This document shows positions 22,245-31,403 of a stretch of DNA of 64,000 nt, one piece after another; within the stretch, counting starts at the first letter, position 1, and each line of letters starts with the position of its first letter. The stretch lies in IMG/VR virus record IMGVR_UViG_3300021962_000040, positions 1-64,000 of that record; one strand, 5' to 3'. Made by a program: the position numbers and the translations under genes. The DNA is from a virus. A model generated the notes under the pieces. That model did no database searches and was not told the origin of the DNA. It saw nothing but the letters and a program-made list of their open reading frames with translations.

Positions 22245-23162
22245 ATGAGAATGCTAAAGAAAGGAGATACTGGTGAAGACGTAAGAAAGCTTCAGCAGAT
22301 TCTTGGTCTTAAGGCAGACGGAAGCTTTGGAGACAAAACACGTGCAGCCGTAATCAGATACCAGATGCATCATGAGCTTACTCCTGATGGCGTTGTTGGT
22401 AATGAGACATGGACGTTGTTATTATCTAAAGGAGGTTTTACAGAAGCCATTGATCAAGATACAGATTTGAGTAGTCAGTATTATACCACTAAGTATAATC
22501 AGACAATCCACAAGTACTTCTTACCTACAGATGAGTATGTGCATGAGAAGCTTGACAATGAGTATATCATGCTGCATCATACAGCCGGAGGAGCTAATCC
22601 TTATGCTTGTGTGGATATGTGGGGTAAAGATACAAGAGGTAGGATTGCTACTGAGTTTGTATTAGGTGGTCAAGATCACGCAACCGGAAAGTCTAAGCAT
22701 GATGGTGTCATGGTACAGGCTTTTCCTCAAGGTAATCTTGGCTGGCACATTGGTGATTCAGGTTCTGGGTACATGAACCGTAGAACCGTGGGCTTAGAGA
22801 TTTGCTCAATGGGTCATCTTAACAAGGATATGAAAACGTATGTGAATAGCAAAGTGGTTGATAGTCAAGTGATTACACTTGATGAAGCATTCAGAGGAGC
22901 TATCCACTGGCATAAATATTCTGACAAGCAGATTGAAGAGGTGGAAAAATGGTTGAGATTCATTGGAGAAAGAGATGGTGTAGATCTAAGAGTAGGTCTG
23001 CAACAGTGGATCAAAAAGCAAGGTGCCACTAAAGCATTTGATTTTCAGGAGGATGCCTATTACGGAAAAGTAAAAGGTTTATTATCTCATACTAATGTCA
23101 GACGTGATAAGATGGATGTTTATCCTGATCCAAGACTGATTGATGTTATCATGAGTTTGTAA
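22245..23162 (+). CDS. Endolysin: peptidoglycan-binding domain plus N-acetylmuramoyl-L-alanine amidase
   Basis: 305 residues. Residues 4-60 form a PG_binding_1 domain (KGDTGEDVRKLQQIL, ADGSFGDKTRAAV, DGVVGNETW). Residues about 105-300 are an Amidase_2 domain: first zinc His in LHHTAG (111/112), GWHIGD, catalytic-region TVGLEICSMG, and a final SHTNVRRDKMDVYPDP with the C-terminal His. Cuts the amide between MurNAc and L-Ala. No signal peptide is visible, so a holin must release it. Binding domain first, catalytic domain last, the reverse of many Gram-positive phage endolysins. Confidence 0.9.
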   Translation: MRMLKKGDTGEDVRKLQQILGLKADGSFGDKTRAAVIRYQMHHELTPDGVVGNETWTLLLSKGGFTEAIDQDTDLSSQYYTTKYNQTIHKYFLPTDEYVHEKLDNEYIMLHHTAGGANPYACVDMWGKDTRGRIATEFVLGGQDHATGKSKHDGVMVQAFPQGNLGWHIGDSGSGYMNRRTVGLEICSMGHLNKDMKTYVNSKVVDSQVITLDEAFRGAIHWHKYSDKQIEEVEKWLRFIGERDGVDLRVGLQQWIKKQGATKAFDFQEDAYYGKVKGLLSHTNVRRDKMDVYPDPRLIDVIMSL

Positions 23163-23188
23163 GCTGTAACAGTAAACCAACAAAAAAA

Positions 23189-23551
23189 ATGGCATTAGTA
23201 AACAAAGTAGAGAAGAAGATTAAAACAACCAGGGAGAGTGTGATTAAGTATCAGATTCTTACCTACTGTTTTTTTAATGGAGTTCAGATCAGTCAGTCAG
23301 ATCTTGACTGTCTGACTGAGCTTGCATTGAACAAAGACATTGAGCTTACAAAGTTTTGTGACCTTATTACAGAGAAGGAGATTTTTAAAAGTGCACAGTC
23401 TGCAAGAAATGCAGTTACTAAAGCGGCTAAGAAACTCTTGATCTCTAAGACCGGCAAGAATAAAAAGACTATTAGGCTCAATGAGAAGATGGAAATCCAA
23501 GAAGACGGCACTATATTCTTAGACTTTAAAATATTAGGGAATGAATCCTAA
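23189..23551 (+). CDS. Hypothetical protein, 120 aa
   Basis: 120 residues. Helical N-terminal region (KYQILTYCFFNGVQISQSDLDCL), a helix-turn-helix-like stretch (SARNAVTKAAKKLLI) and a short beta end (GTIFLDFKIL). Located before and overlapping the IHF-like gene by 11 nt, so possibly a DNA-binding partner. I do not recognise the family by name. Confidence 0.7.
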   Translation: MALVNKVEKKIKTTRESVIKYQILTYCFFNGVQISQSDLDCLTELALNKDIELTKFCDLITEKEIFKSAQSARNAVTKAAKKLLISKTGKNKKTIRLNEKMEIQEDGTIFLDFKILGNES

Positions 23552-23900
23552 GAACTATAAACAGTTTAAGGAAGGTATTGCTGAAGAAGTGGGCGTCCAC
23601 CAGAATGTAGTTGAGGACTTCATAACATTTTATTATGGACGCCTTAGAAAGAATCTGAGTGAATTAACTTATCCAAGAGTTTTTGTAGACGGTTTGGGTA
23701 CGTTTGTCTTAAGAAAGCAAAAGCTGGATAAGACTATCAAAAGAAACAAAGATATCTTGGGTAATCTGGGCAAGCAGACTTATGCCGGTTATGAGAAGAC
23801 AATTGGTGTCAAGGAGAAACTGGATAAGTTAGAGCAAGCACAGAAGATGTATGATGAAATGCTTGAAGCTAAGAAAGAATTTAAAAACCAAAAGAAATGA
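23541..23900 (+). CDS. IHF/HU-like DNA-binding protein
   Basis: 119 residues. The first about 75 follow the HU/IHF plan: helix-helix (FKEGIAEEVGVHQNVVEDFITFYYGRLRKNL, in outline), then the strand VFVDGLGTFVLRKQKL; the C-terminal third is a Lys/Glu coil instead of a full beta arm. HU/IHF proteins bend DNA. crAss-like phages are known to carry IHF-subunit genes near the structural module, matching this position. Possible role in packaging or transcription. Confidence 0.75.
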   Translation: MNPKNYKQFKEGIAEEVGVHQNVVEDFITFYYGRLRKNLSELTYPRVFVDGLGTFVLRKQKLDKTIKRNKDILGNLGKQTYAGYEKTIGVKEKLDKLEQAQKMYDEMLEAKKEFKNQKK

Positions 23901-24049
23901 AGATTGAAAAATATTCTATGGACTGTTGGTATTTGTTGCCAACAATTGCATACTACAATGATCTAATCTGGAATGGTTCCAGATCAATTGATTTGCGTTT
24001 CTTAAACTGGGGTATATCATTTATAATTCAAGAACAAAAATGGGACTAG
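23897..24049 (+). CDS. 50-aa aromatic microprotein
   Basis: Frame from an ATG that overlaps the previous stop (ATGA) to a TAG overlapping the next gene's start. MKIEKYSMDCWYLLPTIAYY and an aromatic remainder, rich in Trp, Tyr and Leu. Tight fit between two genes supports it. Could be membrane-associated; function unknown. Confidence 0.6.
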   Translation: MKIEKYSMDCWYLLPTIAYYNDLIWNGSRSIDLRFLNWGISFIIQEQKWD

Positions 24050-24360
24050 AAAAATTTATAGGTGCATTTAAAAGCACACCGCAAATTCTTGAGGGAATCA
24101 AGAATAGTGTATTCAAGAAAGAGCATATTGAAGCTGAGGCTGCTTTGAGATGGGGTATTTGTAAATCTTGCCCGTCTCTTGATACAGCAGGAAGCAAATG
24201 TTTTGCTCCAGGTACTCAACCATGCTGTGGTGAATGTGGTTGTAGTCTGGGTTTCAAAACAAGATCTTTAGCATCATCTTGCCCATTGGGTAAGTGGAAT
24301 GCTATCATGGATGAGGAAACAGAACATAAACTTAAAACCAACATCAAATATGAAGATTGA
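24040..24360 (+). CDS. Cysteine-rich zinc-binding protein, 106 aa
   Basis: 106 residues. A helical N-terminus is followed by a dense Cys cluster: RWGICKSCPSLD, SKCFAPGTQPCCGECGCSLGFK and SSCPLGKWN. At least eight cysteines arranged in CxxC-type pairs make two zinc sites likely. The CGECGCSL...CPLGKW pattern recurs, as I remember, in Bacteroidota phage proteins of unknown function. Confidence 0.75.
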   Translation: MGLEKFIGAFKSTPQILEGIKNSVFKKEHIEAEAALRWGICKSCPSLDTAGSKCFAPGTQPCCGECGCSLGFKTRSLASSCPLGKWNAIMDEETEHKLKTNIKYED

Positions 24361-24544
24361 AATAGAAGAAAGAGAACTTGATGCATTACCTAATGATATG
24401 GAATTGGGTAAGTATGTAAGATTTAAAATGGCTGAAGCAAAGAAGGCTCAGTCAACTAGTATTTCTAACGGTATTCCTAAATGGACTACAACAGCAACAG
24501 CTGATGTAGAGATTGAATGGAATCCAGATTCAAATGTAATATGA
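24350..24544 (+). CDS. Hypothetical protein, 64 aa
   Basis: Start taken at 24350 (MKIEIEERELDALPND), since the longer frame from 24299 lies over the upstream gene. 64 residues with a helical middle (FKMAEAKKAQSTS) and a polar end. Its stop overlaps the nuclease start (ATATGA). Function unknown. Confidence 0.6.
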   Translation: MKIEIEERELDALPNDMELGKYVRFKMAEAKKAQSTSISNGIPKWTTTATADVEIEWNPDSNVI

Positions 24545-25353
24545 GTATTTATTTTAAGGAGGATGGTCACTTATACAAGAGTTTAGGTGATGAAAACATA
24601 GATTGGCTGAGTGTCACGTCTTTTATCGGTATGTTTAAACCAAAATTTGATTCCAAGGATGCTGCTTTAAAAGCGTCTAGGAATAAGAAATCTAAATGGT
24701 ATGGTTTAACACCGGCTCAGATTACTGATGCGTGGGAATCAGAATCACAAAGAGCTATTAAATTAGGTAATTGGTATCATGGCCAAAGAGAAGCAGATTT
24801 GCTTGAGTGTGAGACAATTGAAAGAGATGGTTCACAACTACCTATTGTTAGACCCATTATTGATGGAGAACTTAAATTAGCACCAGATCAAAGGCTATCT
24901 GATGGGATTTACCCAGAGCATTTAGTGTATTTGAAGTCAGCAGGTCTCTGTGGCCAGGCAGATTTAGTTGAAGTTGTAAATAACACTTTAAACATTACAG
25001 ATTATAAGACTAATAAAGAGATCAAAGAAAAAGGTTTTACAAACTGGGAAGGTGTAACTCAGAAGATGTATCATCCAGTTTCGCATTTAGATGATTGTAA
25101 TTTAAACCATTATAATTTACAATTGAGTATTTATGCGTATATTATTAAGAAGCACAATCCTAGATTAAAGATTGGAAAGCTGGTTATTCAACATGTTAAG
25201 TTTGTTCAACTTGGGGTTGATGACAATGGTTATCCAATCAATGAGCATGTAAATGGTGAACCTGTGATTGAAGATATTACATTCTATGAATTACCATACT
25301 TACAAGATGAAGTGAATAGTATAATCATGTGGTTGAAGGATAATAGAAAGTAA
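24541..25353 (+). CDS. PD-(D/E)XK nuclease, Cas4/RecB type
   Basis: 270 residues from the Met at 24541. Motifs of RecB/Cas4-like nucleases: His80 (GNWYHGQRE), an acidic residue at 126 in YPEHLVY, GLCGQADLVE with D141, NITDYKT with D154/K156, and a QLSIYAYII segment after about 35 residues. Cleaves DNA, likely in recombination, repair or genome processing. crAss-like phages carry nucleases of this superfamily. An upstream in-frame Met at 24517 would overlap the previous gene more deeply. Confidence 0.85.
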   Translation: MSIYFKEDGHLYKSLGDENIDWLSVTSFIGMFKPKFDSKDAALKASRNKKSKWYGLTPAQITDAWESESQRAIKLGNWYHGQREADLLECETIERDGSQLPIVRPIIDGELKLAPDQRLSDGIYPEHLVYLKSAGLCGQADLVEVVNNTLNITDYKTNKEIKEKGFTNWEGVTQKMYHPVSHLDDCNLNHYNLQLSIYAYIIKKHNPRLKIGKLVIQHVKFVQLGVDDNGYPINEHVNGEPVIEDITFYELPYLQDEVNSIIMWLKDNRK

Positions 25354-25354
25354 G

Positions 25355-25591
25355 ATGCTAGATGTAGTAAATGATCAAGTAAAGATTCAAGGGGTAACAC
25401 CTAGTGATATGTCTGAATTTTACAATCTTTATGATAGAACTTTAACTATAAGAAACGCTATTGATTACATGGATTGGCTAAACGCAAATCAAAGATTGCA
25501 AAATAATGAAATAGAATCACTAACTTTAATGTTGAATTCGGGTGATATTGAAGACTTCAATTTGGCATTAGTAATAATTAAAAATAAATGA
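25355..25591 (+). CDS. Hypothetical protein, 78 aa
   Basis: 78 residues (MLDVVNDQVKIQGVTPSDMS; MDWLNANQRLQNNEIESLTL), helical. Its stop overlaps the start of the 172-aa gene (ATGA). No recognised domain. Confidence 0.65.
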   Translation: MLDVVNDQVKIQGVTPSDMSEFYNLYDRTLTIRNAIDYMDWLNANQRLQNNEIESLTLMLNSGDIEDFNLALVIIKNK

Positions 25592-26106
25592 TAGTAAGAC
25601 TGTTTGACGTTCAGAATGGTAAAGTAATTCCCACTGAACATTGCTATACATTAGATTCTTTGAAGTCTATAATGGATAATTATCCAGATACATACATGTC
25701 TGTATATCAGTATCTGTTTTATATGACATGTCCTAATCCGGACATGAACCCTTTTTTCAATGTTCCGGAAGCAGAGAAAGAAGATTTGATTATGGAAGAA
25801 GTATTGATGCAAGAATCTCCAGAAGATGAAGTAATTTTGAGAGCAATTGCAACATGCAACAAATTATATGAAACACCAACGTATAGAGCTTACAAGGGTA
25901 TTAAATCAATGCTTGATAGATTAGCAAAGTATATGGAAACAACATCAATTGAACATGGCAGAGATGGTAACATTAACTCATTGGTTAATGCTGCTGCAAA
26001 GTTTGAACAAATTAGATCCTCATACAAAGGAGCTTTCAGTGACATGAAACAGGAACAGGAAAGTCATGTAAGAGGAGGGCAAGGTTTAGCTTATGATCAG
26101 TTATGA
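25588..26106 (+). CDS. Hypothetical protein upstream of TerL, candidate small terminase
   Basis: 172 residues. N-terminal half is mixed and acidic; the C-terminal half is helical with a central SMLDRLAKYMETTSIEHGRDGN and a Gln/Glu-rich end. It lies two genes before terL, where small terminase subunits often are, but I see no clear helix-turn-helix. Treated as a candidate by position only. Confidence 0.55.
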   Translation: MIVRLFDVQNGKVIPTEHCYTLDSLKSIMDNYPDTYMSVYQYLFYMTCPNPDMNPFFNVPEAEKEDLIMEEVLMQESPEDEVILRAIATCNKLYETPTYRAYKGIKSMLDRLAKYMETTSIEHGRDGNINSLVNAAAKFEQIRSSYKGAFSDMKQEQESHVRGGQGLAYDQL

Positions 26107-26282
26107 TACACGAAAAAAAAGAAGAGTGGGTATTTTGTTATTGGGATGACTGCCTTTTTATTAACACATTAAACAAAGAAAAATATGGAAAACCAGAAAA
26201 TTGTGCCAGTGGGCAAGAGAGTATTGATCAAGGAGAAGAAACCGGGGGAGTTCTTTCCGGGGACCAAGATAATGATTCCTGA
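26103..26282 (+). CDS. Possible 59-aa ORF overlapping the GroES-like gene
   Basis: ATGA coupling to the previous stop; reads MIHEKKEEWVFCYWDDCLF and then runs about 98 nt into the GroES-like gene in another frame, ending with a Gly/Asp-rich tail. The first about 27 residues fill the gap exactly and look protein-like, the rest may be forced by the overlapping gene. Could be real or a short leader ORF. Confidence 0.35.
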   Translation: MIHEKKEEWVFCYWDDCLFINTLNKEKYGKPENCASGQESIDQGEETGGVLSGDQDNDS

Positions 26283-26460
26283 TGCAGCTAGAGAAAAGAC
26301 ATTTCAAGGCTACATTGTGGGCATTGGTAAAGAAGTAACTGAAGTAAATGTAGGTGATCTTATTCAGTATGTAGATTACGCAACACCCGTTGAGATGAAG
26401 CATAATGGTGAGAAGCATTTACTTATTGCTCAAGGTGATATTCTTGCTGTGATTGAATGA
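26185..26460 (+). CDS. GroES-like co-chaperonin
   Basis: 91 residues, typical Cpn10 length. Key features in order: VPVGKRVLIKEKK (first strand), a short loop with PGTKIMIPDAAREK standing for the mobile loop and its hydrophobic tripeptide, FQGYIVGIGKEV, VNVGDLIQYVDYA, and the C-terminal GDILAVIE (DILA in GroES). Such phage co-chaperonins (T4 gp31 is the precedent) team with host GroEL and can change its cage to fold the phage capsid protein. Placement directly before TerL, portal and MCP fits. Stop overlaps the terL start. Confidence 0.88.
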   Translation: MENQKIVPVGKRVLIKEKKPGEFFPGTKIMIPDAAREKTFQGYIVGIGKEVTEVNVGDLIQYVDYATPVEMKHNGEKHLLIAQGDILAVIE

Positions 26461-28643
26461 ACAGAATAGTTCCAACATATGAAAATGGTCAGTGGACTAC
26501 TACGGAGTTTTATACTACGCAGGAGTTCATTGACTTTTTACTGAGCATCTTCAAAGAACCTGGTCAGTATGAGTATGATGAAACATCATTCTTGTTTAAC
26601 AAAGAAGCACAAAACTTCAACAAGAATGGTTTTTATTGCTCAGCTCCTTTTAGATCAAAAGACTTTAACGTTTATTGGGAAGCAGAAAAGGAGAAGTGCC
26701 GTAATGGTGCAATCTACAGGAATGCTGGAAAGACCTGGTATCTTACAAGAGACTACTACATGTGGTTAAACTTTCTTCCAATCTATGATAAAGAAGAGAA
26801 GAAATATGGGTTTGCCAAAGTCAGAGATGCACAGTATCATATGGCTATCTATGAACTGTTGGCTGAGTTAAGTAATAAACACTCAGCTATTTTAAAGAAA
26901 CGTCAGATTGCTTCTTCTTACTTCCACATGGGTAAGCTTATAAACACCTACTGGTTTGAAGAAGGTAGTGTATGTAAGATTGGTGCTTCACTAAAAGACT
27001 ACATCAATGATAAAGGTTCTTGGAAATTCTTGGATGAGTACAAAGATTTCTTGAATGAACATACTGCTTGGTATAGACCAAGTAATCCTGAAAAGGTTCT
27101 TTTATGGCAACAACAGATTGAAGTAAGAGTTGGTAACAGAAAGACTACCAAAGGTTTAAAATCTAAGATACAAGGTGCCTCTTTTGAGAAGAGTGCAACA
27201 ACAGGTGTCGGTGGTCCTACTACATACTTTTTCCATGAGGAAGCTGGTATTGCTCCAAAGATGATGGAGACTTATGAATACTTAAGACCTGCAATGTCTT
27301 CCGGTATGGTTACTACAGGTATGTTTATTGCTGCAGGATCTGTGGGTGATTTGGAACAATGTAATCCTTTGAAGGACATGGTTCTTAATCCAACAAACAA
27401 TGACATCTATGCTGTAGAAACAAACCTGCTTGATGCAGATGGAACCATTGGCTTAGCCGGCTTATTTATTCCTGAGCAATGGTCAATGCCCCCATACATT
27501 GATGAGTATGGTAACTCATTAGTTGAAGAGGCTTTGAAGGCAATTCATGCTGAAAGAGAAAAGTGGAAGTCTGAACTAAACCCAGAGCAGTATCAGTTAC
27601 GTATATCTCAGAAACCAACCAATATAGCTGAAGCATTTGCTTATAGAAAGGAGTCTATCTTTCCACAGGGTATTATTTCTAAGCAACTTAAAAGGATTGA
27701 AGACAAAGAATATTCTTTTGAGCATATTGAATTGGAAAGAACTGTAGAAGGTATTGAAGCTAAAAGAAGTAACAAACTTCCTATATCACAGTTTCCGGTA
27801 GATAAGAAGATGCAAGATAAATCTGGTGTCCTTGTTGTATGGGAAAGACCTGTTAAAAATCCTTCATTTGGGATGTACTATGCATCTGTTGACCCCGTGT
27901 CAGAAGGTAAAACAACTACTTCAGATTCACTCTGTAGTATCTTTGTTTACAAGAGTGCTGTAGAGGTTACAAGAGAAACTCCTGATGGATATGAATCCTT
28001 TATTGAGAAAGATAAAATTGTAGCAGCTTGGTGTGGTAGATATGATGATGTTAACAAGACTCATGAGCAATTGGAAAAGATCATTGAATGGTACAATGCT
28101 TGGACTGTTGTGGAGAACAACATCTCTTTGTTTATCCAGTACATGATCTCTAGAAGAAAGCAGAGATACTTGGTACCAAAGCAACAAATTCTATTCTTAA
28201 AAGATCTTGGTTCAAATGCAACAGTATACCAAGAGTATGGATGGAAGAACACCGGTATTCTATTTAAGAGTCACCTCATCTCTTATGCAATTGAGTTCTT
28301 AAGAGAAGAGACTGATACTGAGTTAGATAACCATGGAAATATTCTCAGTACTACATTGGGTATTGAAAGGATTCCAGATCCTATGTTGTTGAAAGAGATG
28401 CTTGCTTACCAACCTGGTGTCAACGTTGACCGTTTGGTAGCTTTCTCTGCATTGGTTGCATTTGCCAAAATTCAACAGTCAAACAGAGGATTTACTAAAA
28501 GAAAAGAAGAAGATGCAACAAAGAATTTGCAAAATCAAAATAATTTGTATAAATTAAAGTATAGTCCGTTTAAAAACTTGGAACGTAATAAAACTATGAC
28601 TTCAGGTAGACCAGGGAGATCTGCTTTTAAAAACTTTAGATAA
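26457..28643 (+). CDS. terL: Terminase large subunit
   Basis: 728 residues. ATPase part: KKRQIASS (147-154) sits where a Walker A of terminases is expected but lacks the GK(S/T); a Walker B-like YFFHEEAG lies near 257-264. Nuclease part: YYASVDPVSEGKTTTSDS near 475 (first Asp), VVENNISLFIQY near 545 (acidic), and a DPMLLKEMLAY end region. Size, domain order and the following portal gene support TerL. Motor that pumps DNA into the prohead and cuts it. The degenerate P-loop is typical of some phage TerL lineages or a real deviation. A GKT at 91-93 is outside the fold position. Confidence 0.82.
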   Translation: MNRIVPTYENGQWTTTEFYTTQEFIDFLLSIFKEPGQYEYDETSFLFNKEAQNFNKNGFYCSAPFRSKDFNVYWEAEKEKCRNGAIYRNAGKTWYLTRDYYMWLNFLPIYDKEEKKYGFAKVRDAQYHMAIYELLAELSNKHSAILKKRQIASSYFHMGKLINTYWFEEGSVCKIGASLKDYINDKGSWKFLDEYKDFLNEHTAWYRPSNPEKVLLWQQQIEVRVGNRKTTKGLKSKIQGASFEKSATTGVGGPTTYFFHEEAGIAPKMMETYEYLRPAMSSGMVTTGMFIAAGSVGDLEQCNPLKDMVLNPTNNDIYAVETNLLDADGTIGLAGLFIPEQWSMPPYIDEYGNSLVEEALKAIHAEREKWKSELNPEQYQLRISQKPTNIAEAFAYRKESIFPQGIISKQLKRIEDKEYSFEHIELERTVEGIEAKRSNKLPISQFPVDKKMQDKSGVLVVWERPVKNPSFGMYYASVDPVSEGKTTTSDSLCSIFVYKSAVEVTRETPDGYESFIEKDKIVAAWCGRYDDVNKTHEQLEKIIEWYNAWTVVENNISLFIQYMISRRKQRYLVPKQQILFLKDLGSNATVYQEYGWKNTGILFKSHLISYAIEFLREETDTELDNHGNILSTTLGIERIPDPMLLKEMLAYQPGVNVDRLVAFSALVAFAKIQQSNRGFTKRKEEDATKNLQNQNNLYKLKYSPFKNLERNKTMTSGRPGRSAFKNFR

Positions 28644-31399
28644 TGAAGGTATATAACGCATTGGATTTAAAGAAAGGTGCAAAGGGAGAGGGGTATCCAA
28701 CTACCACTAGTCTCACTCAGCCTATTCAATTCCTACCTGCAAAGGAGAAGGATGATGATTGGGCAGCCTGGAACATTGATTGGTTAGAGCTTCAGGGGAT
28801 GGAGTTTTTAAGATTGAATGCAAGAAAGTTGTTGAAAAACTACAAGCTTGCAAAAGGTATCATTGATAAAACAGACTACATTGTAGCAGAAGATAATGAC
28901 TATGCTCAGATGATTGATGTCTTAACCAAAGAAGATCACTCAGCATTAGAGCTTAAGTTCTACCCTATTATTCCCAACGTGGTTAATGTACTATGTGGGG
29001 AATTCTCTAAAAGATACAACAAGATTCAGTTTAGAGCGGTAGATGATCTATCCTATAATGAAATGCTTGAGCAAAAAAGAATCCAAGTAGAGCAAAATCT
29101 ACTTGCTGATGCTGAAGCAAAGTTAATTGCTAGAATGATTGAGATGGGAATGGACCCAGATAGTCCAGAAGCTCAACAGCAATTAGCTCCTGAAAATATT
29201 AAATCACTGCCTGAGATTGAAGACTTCTTTAGAAAGGATTATAGATCTATAATTGAGGAGTGGGCAGGACATCAATACAATGTTGATGAAGAAAGATTCA
29301 AGATGGCAGAACTAGAAGAACGTGGTTTCCGTGATATGTTAATCACAGACCGTGAGTTCTGGCATTTCAGAATGTTAGAAGATGATTATGAGGTTGAACT
29401 TTGGAACCCTGTTCTAACTTTCTACCACAAGTCTCCAGATTCAAGATATATTTCTGAAGGTAACTTTGTTGGAAAACTTGATTTAATGACTGTATCAGAT
29501 GTAATTGATAAGTATGGTTATTTGATGACAGAAGAACAATTACATTCATTACAGAATATTTACCCTGCAAAATCAGCACTATATCAAGTTAATGGTTACC
29601 AGAATGATGGAGCTTATTATGATCCAAGTAGATCACATGAGTGGAATACAAATTCTCCTGGTTTAGCTTATAGACAATTTACTAGCAACTGGTCTAATGA
29701 TCCAGCTAGAGGTGGTGATATTGTAAGTGCAATCTTAAGTGAAAGTGATGATGTACTAAATTGGGGTCAAGGTTATTTGATGAGAGTTTGTACAGTCTAT
29801 TGGAAAACTCAAAGAAAAGTTGGTCACTTGACTAGGATTACTGAAGATGGAGAAATCATTCAAGAAATTATTGATGAAACATTCAAAGTAACTGAAAAAC
29901 CAATTTATGATACATCAGTATTTAAAAACAAGACAAAGGAGAATCTTCTCCAAGGTGAACACGTTGATTGGATCTGGATTAATGAAGTATGGGGCGGAGT
30001 TAAGATTGGTCCAAACTTGCCTGCTTTCTGGAGATCAAACATTAGTAATAATATTAATCCCATTTACGTAGGAGTTAATAGAACTAAGCCTGGAAGAATT
30101 CCATTCCAATTTAAAGGATCACAAACATTATATGGCTGCAAGCTACCTGTAGAAGGTAGAGTATTCTCTGATAGAAATACTAAATCAACTTCTTTGGTAG
30201 ATTTGATGAAAGCTTACCAGGTTGGCTATAACATGGTAAATAATCAGATTGCAGACATCTTAGTAGATGAGTTGGGTACTGTTATCATGTTTGATCAGAA
30301 CGCATTACCTAGACACTCTATGGGTGAAGATTGGGGTAAAGGAAACTATGCTAAAGCATATGTTGCAATGAAGGATTTCCAAATGCTTCCTTTAGACACA
30401 TCTATTACCAATACGGAGAATGCTACTAATTTTAATCATTACCAGGTTCTGAACATGGAACAAAGTAATAGATTGATGGGTAGAATTAATCTGGCTAATT
30501 ACTTTAAGCAACAGTGTTTTGATGCAATTGGTGTTAATCCTCAGAGACTTGGTGCCCCAATGGGTCAAGAAACTGCAACAGGAGTTACACAAGCATTGAA
30601 TCAATCTTATGCTCAAACAGAGATTTACTTTAATCAGCACTCTGATTATTTAATGCCAAGAGTGCATCAGATGAGAACTGACTTGGCTCAGTACTATCAA
30701 AGTAGAAATCCAAGTGTAAGATTAAGCTACATTACAACTGAAGCTGAAAAGGTTAACTTTACTATTAACGGTACTGATCTCTTATTAAGAGACTTTAATA
30801 TTTTTGCTACAACTAAAACTAACCATAGAGCTATTCTTGATCAATTGAAGCAATTAGCTCTTACAAATAATACTACTGGTGCAACAATCTTTGATCTTGG
30901 TAATATTGTCAAAGCTGATTCAATTGCTGAAGTCACCGATATCCTCAAGGGTGCGGAGCAGAAGCAAATGGCTATGAGAGAGCAAGAAATGCAGAACCAA
31001 AGACAAATGCAGGAACAAGCTCTTCAAGCAAGAACTCAAGAAGAACAAATGAAACTTCAGTTTGAATCTGATCAAAATGATAAGAACAGACAGAATGAGA
31101 TTCTTGTTGCAGAGATTAGAGCTGCCGGCTATGGTTCTGGAGTTGATATCAATCAAAACATGATGTCTGATTACAGAGATGCCATGAGTGATATTAAAAA
31201 GACTACAGAATATCAAGAGCAGATGAATCTAAAACGTGAGCAAAATGCTATGACAAATAGCATGACTCAGAAGAAACTTGATGTGGAGAGAGATAGACTA
31301 GCAACTCAAAGAGATATTGCAAATACTCAACTTGAAATTGCTAGAGAGAATAAGAATAAGTATGATTCAAAAGGCAAACCTAATAGCAAAGAAAAATAA
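28643..31399 (+). CDS. Portal protein
   Basis: 918 residues, shares one base with terL's stop. Long alpha/beta protein with features of crAss-like portals: an N-terminal region with PIIPNVVNVLCGEFSKRYNK, a central part with SRTKPGRIPF-like segment (VNRTKPGRIPFQF), GRINLANYFKQQCFDAIGVN and TGVTQALNQSYAQTE, then a 150-residue Gln/Glu/Arg coiled coil (about 770-900). Forms the dodecameric channel at the capsid vertex. Identification rests on position between TerL and scaffold/MCP and on size. Confidence 0.8.
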   Translation: MKVYNALDLKKGAKGEGYPTTTSLTQPIQFLPAKEKDDDWAAWNIDWLELQGMEFLRLNARKLLKNYKLAKGIIDKTDYIVAEDNDYAQMIDVLTKEDHSALELKFYPIIPNVVNVLCGEFSKRYNKIQFRAVDDLSYNEMLEQKRIQVEQNLLADAEAKLIARMIEMGMDPDSPEAQQQLAPENIKSLPEIEDFFRKDYRSIIEEWAGHQYNVDEERFKMAELEERGFRDMLITDREFWHFRMLEDDYEVELWNPVLTFYHKSPDSRYISEGNFVGKLDLMTVSDVIDKYGYLMTEEQLHSLQNIYPAKSALYQVNGYQNDGAYYDPSRSHEWNTNSPGLAYRQFTSNWSNDPARGGDIVSAILSESDDVLNWGQGYLMRVCTVYWKTQRKVGHLTRITEDGEIIQEIIDETFKVTEKPIYDTSVFKNKTKENLLQGEHVDWIWINEVWGGVKIGPNLPAFWRSNISNNINPIYVGVNRTKPGRIPFQFKGSQTLYGCKLPVEGRVFSDRNTKSTSLVDLMKAYQVGYNMVNNQIADILVDELGTVIMFDQNALPRHSMGEDWGKGNYAKAYVAMKDFQMLPLDTSITNTENATNFNHYQVLNMEQSNRLMGRINLANYFKQQCFDAIGVNPQRLGAPMGQETATGVTQALNQSYAQTEIYFNQHSDYLMPRVHQMRTDLAQYYQSRNPSVRLSYITTEAEKVNFTINGTDLLLRDFNIFATTKTNHRAILDQLKQLALTNNTTGATIFDLGNIVKADSIAEVTDILKGAEQKQMAMREQEMQNQRQMQEQALQARTQEEQMKLQFESDQNDKNRQNEILVAEIRAAGYGSGVDINQNMMSDYRDAMSDIKKTTEYQEQMNLKREQNAMTNSMTQKKLDVERDRLATQRDIANTQLEIARENKNKYDSKGKPNSKEK

Positions 31400-31403
31400 T
31401 TTG

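Noticed and set aside
26721-26740. GKT in the TerL N-terminal region as Walker A
   Set aside because: It lies before the expected first beta strand and is not preceded by a hydrophobic strand; the segment at residues 147-154 fits the fold better.
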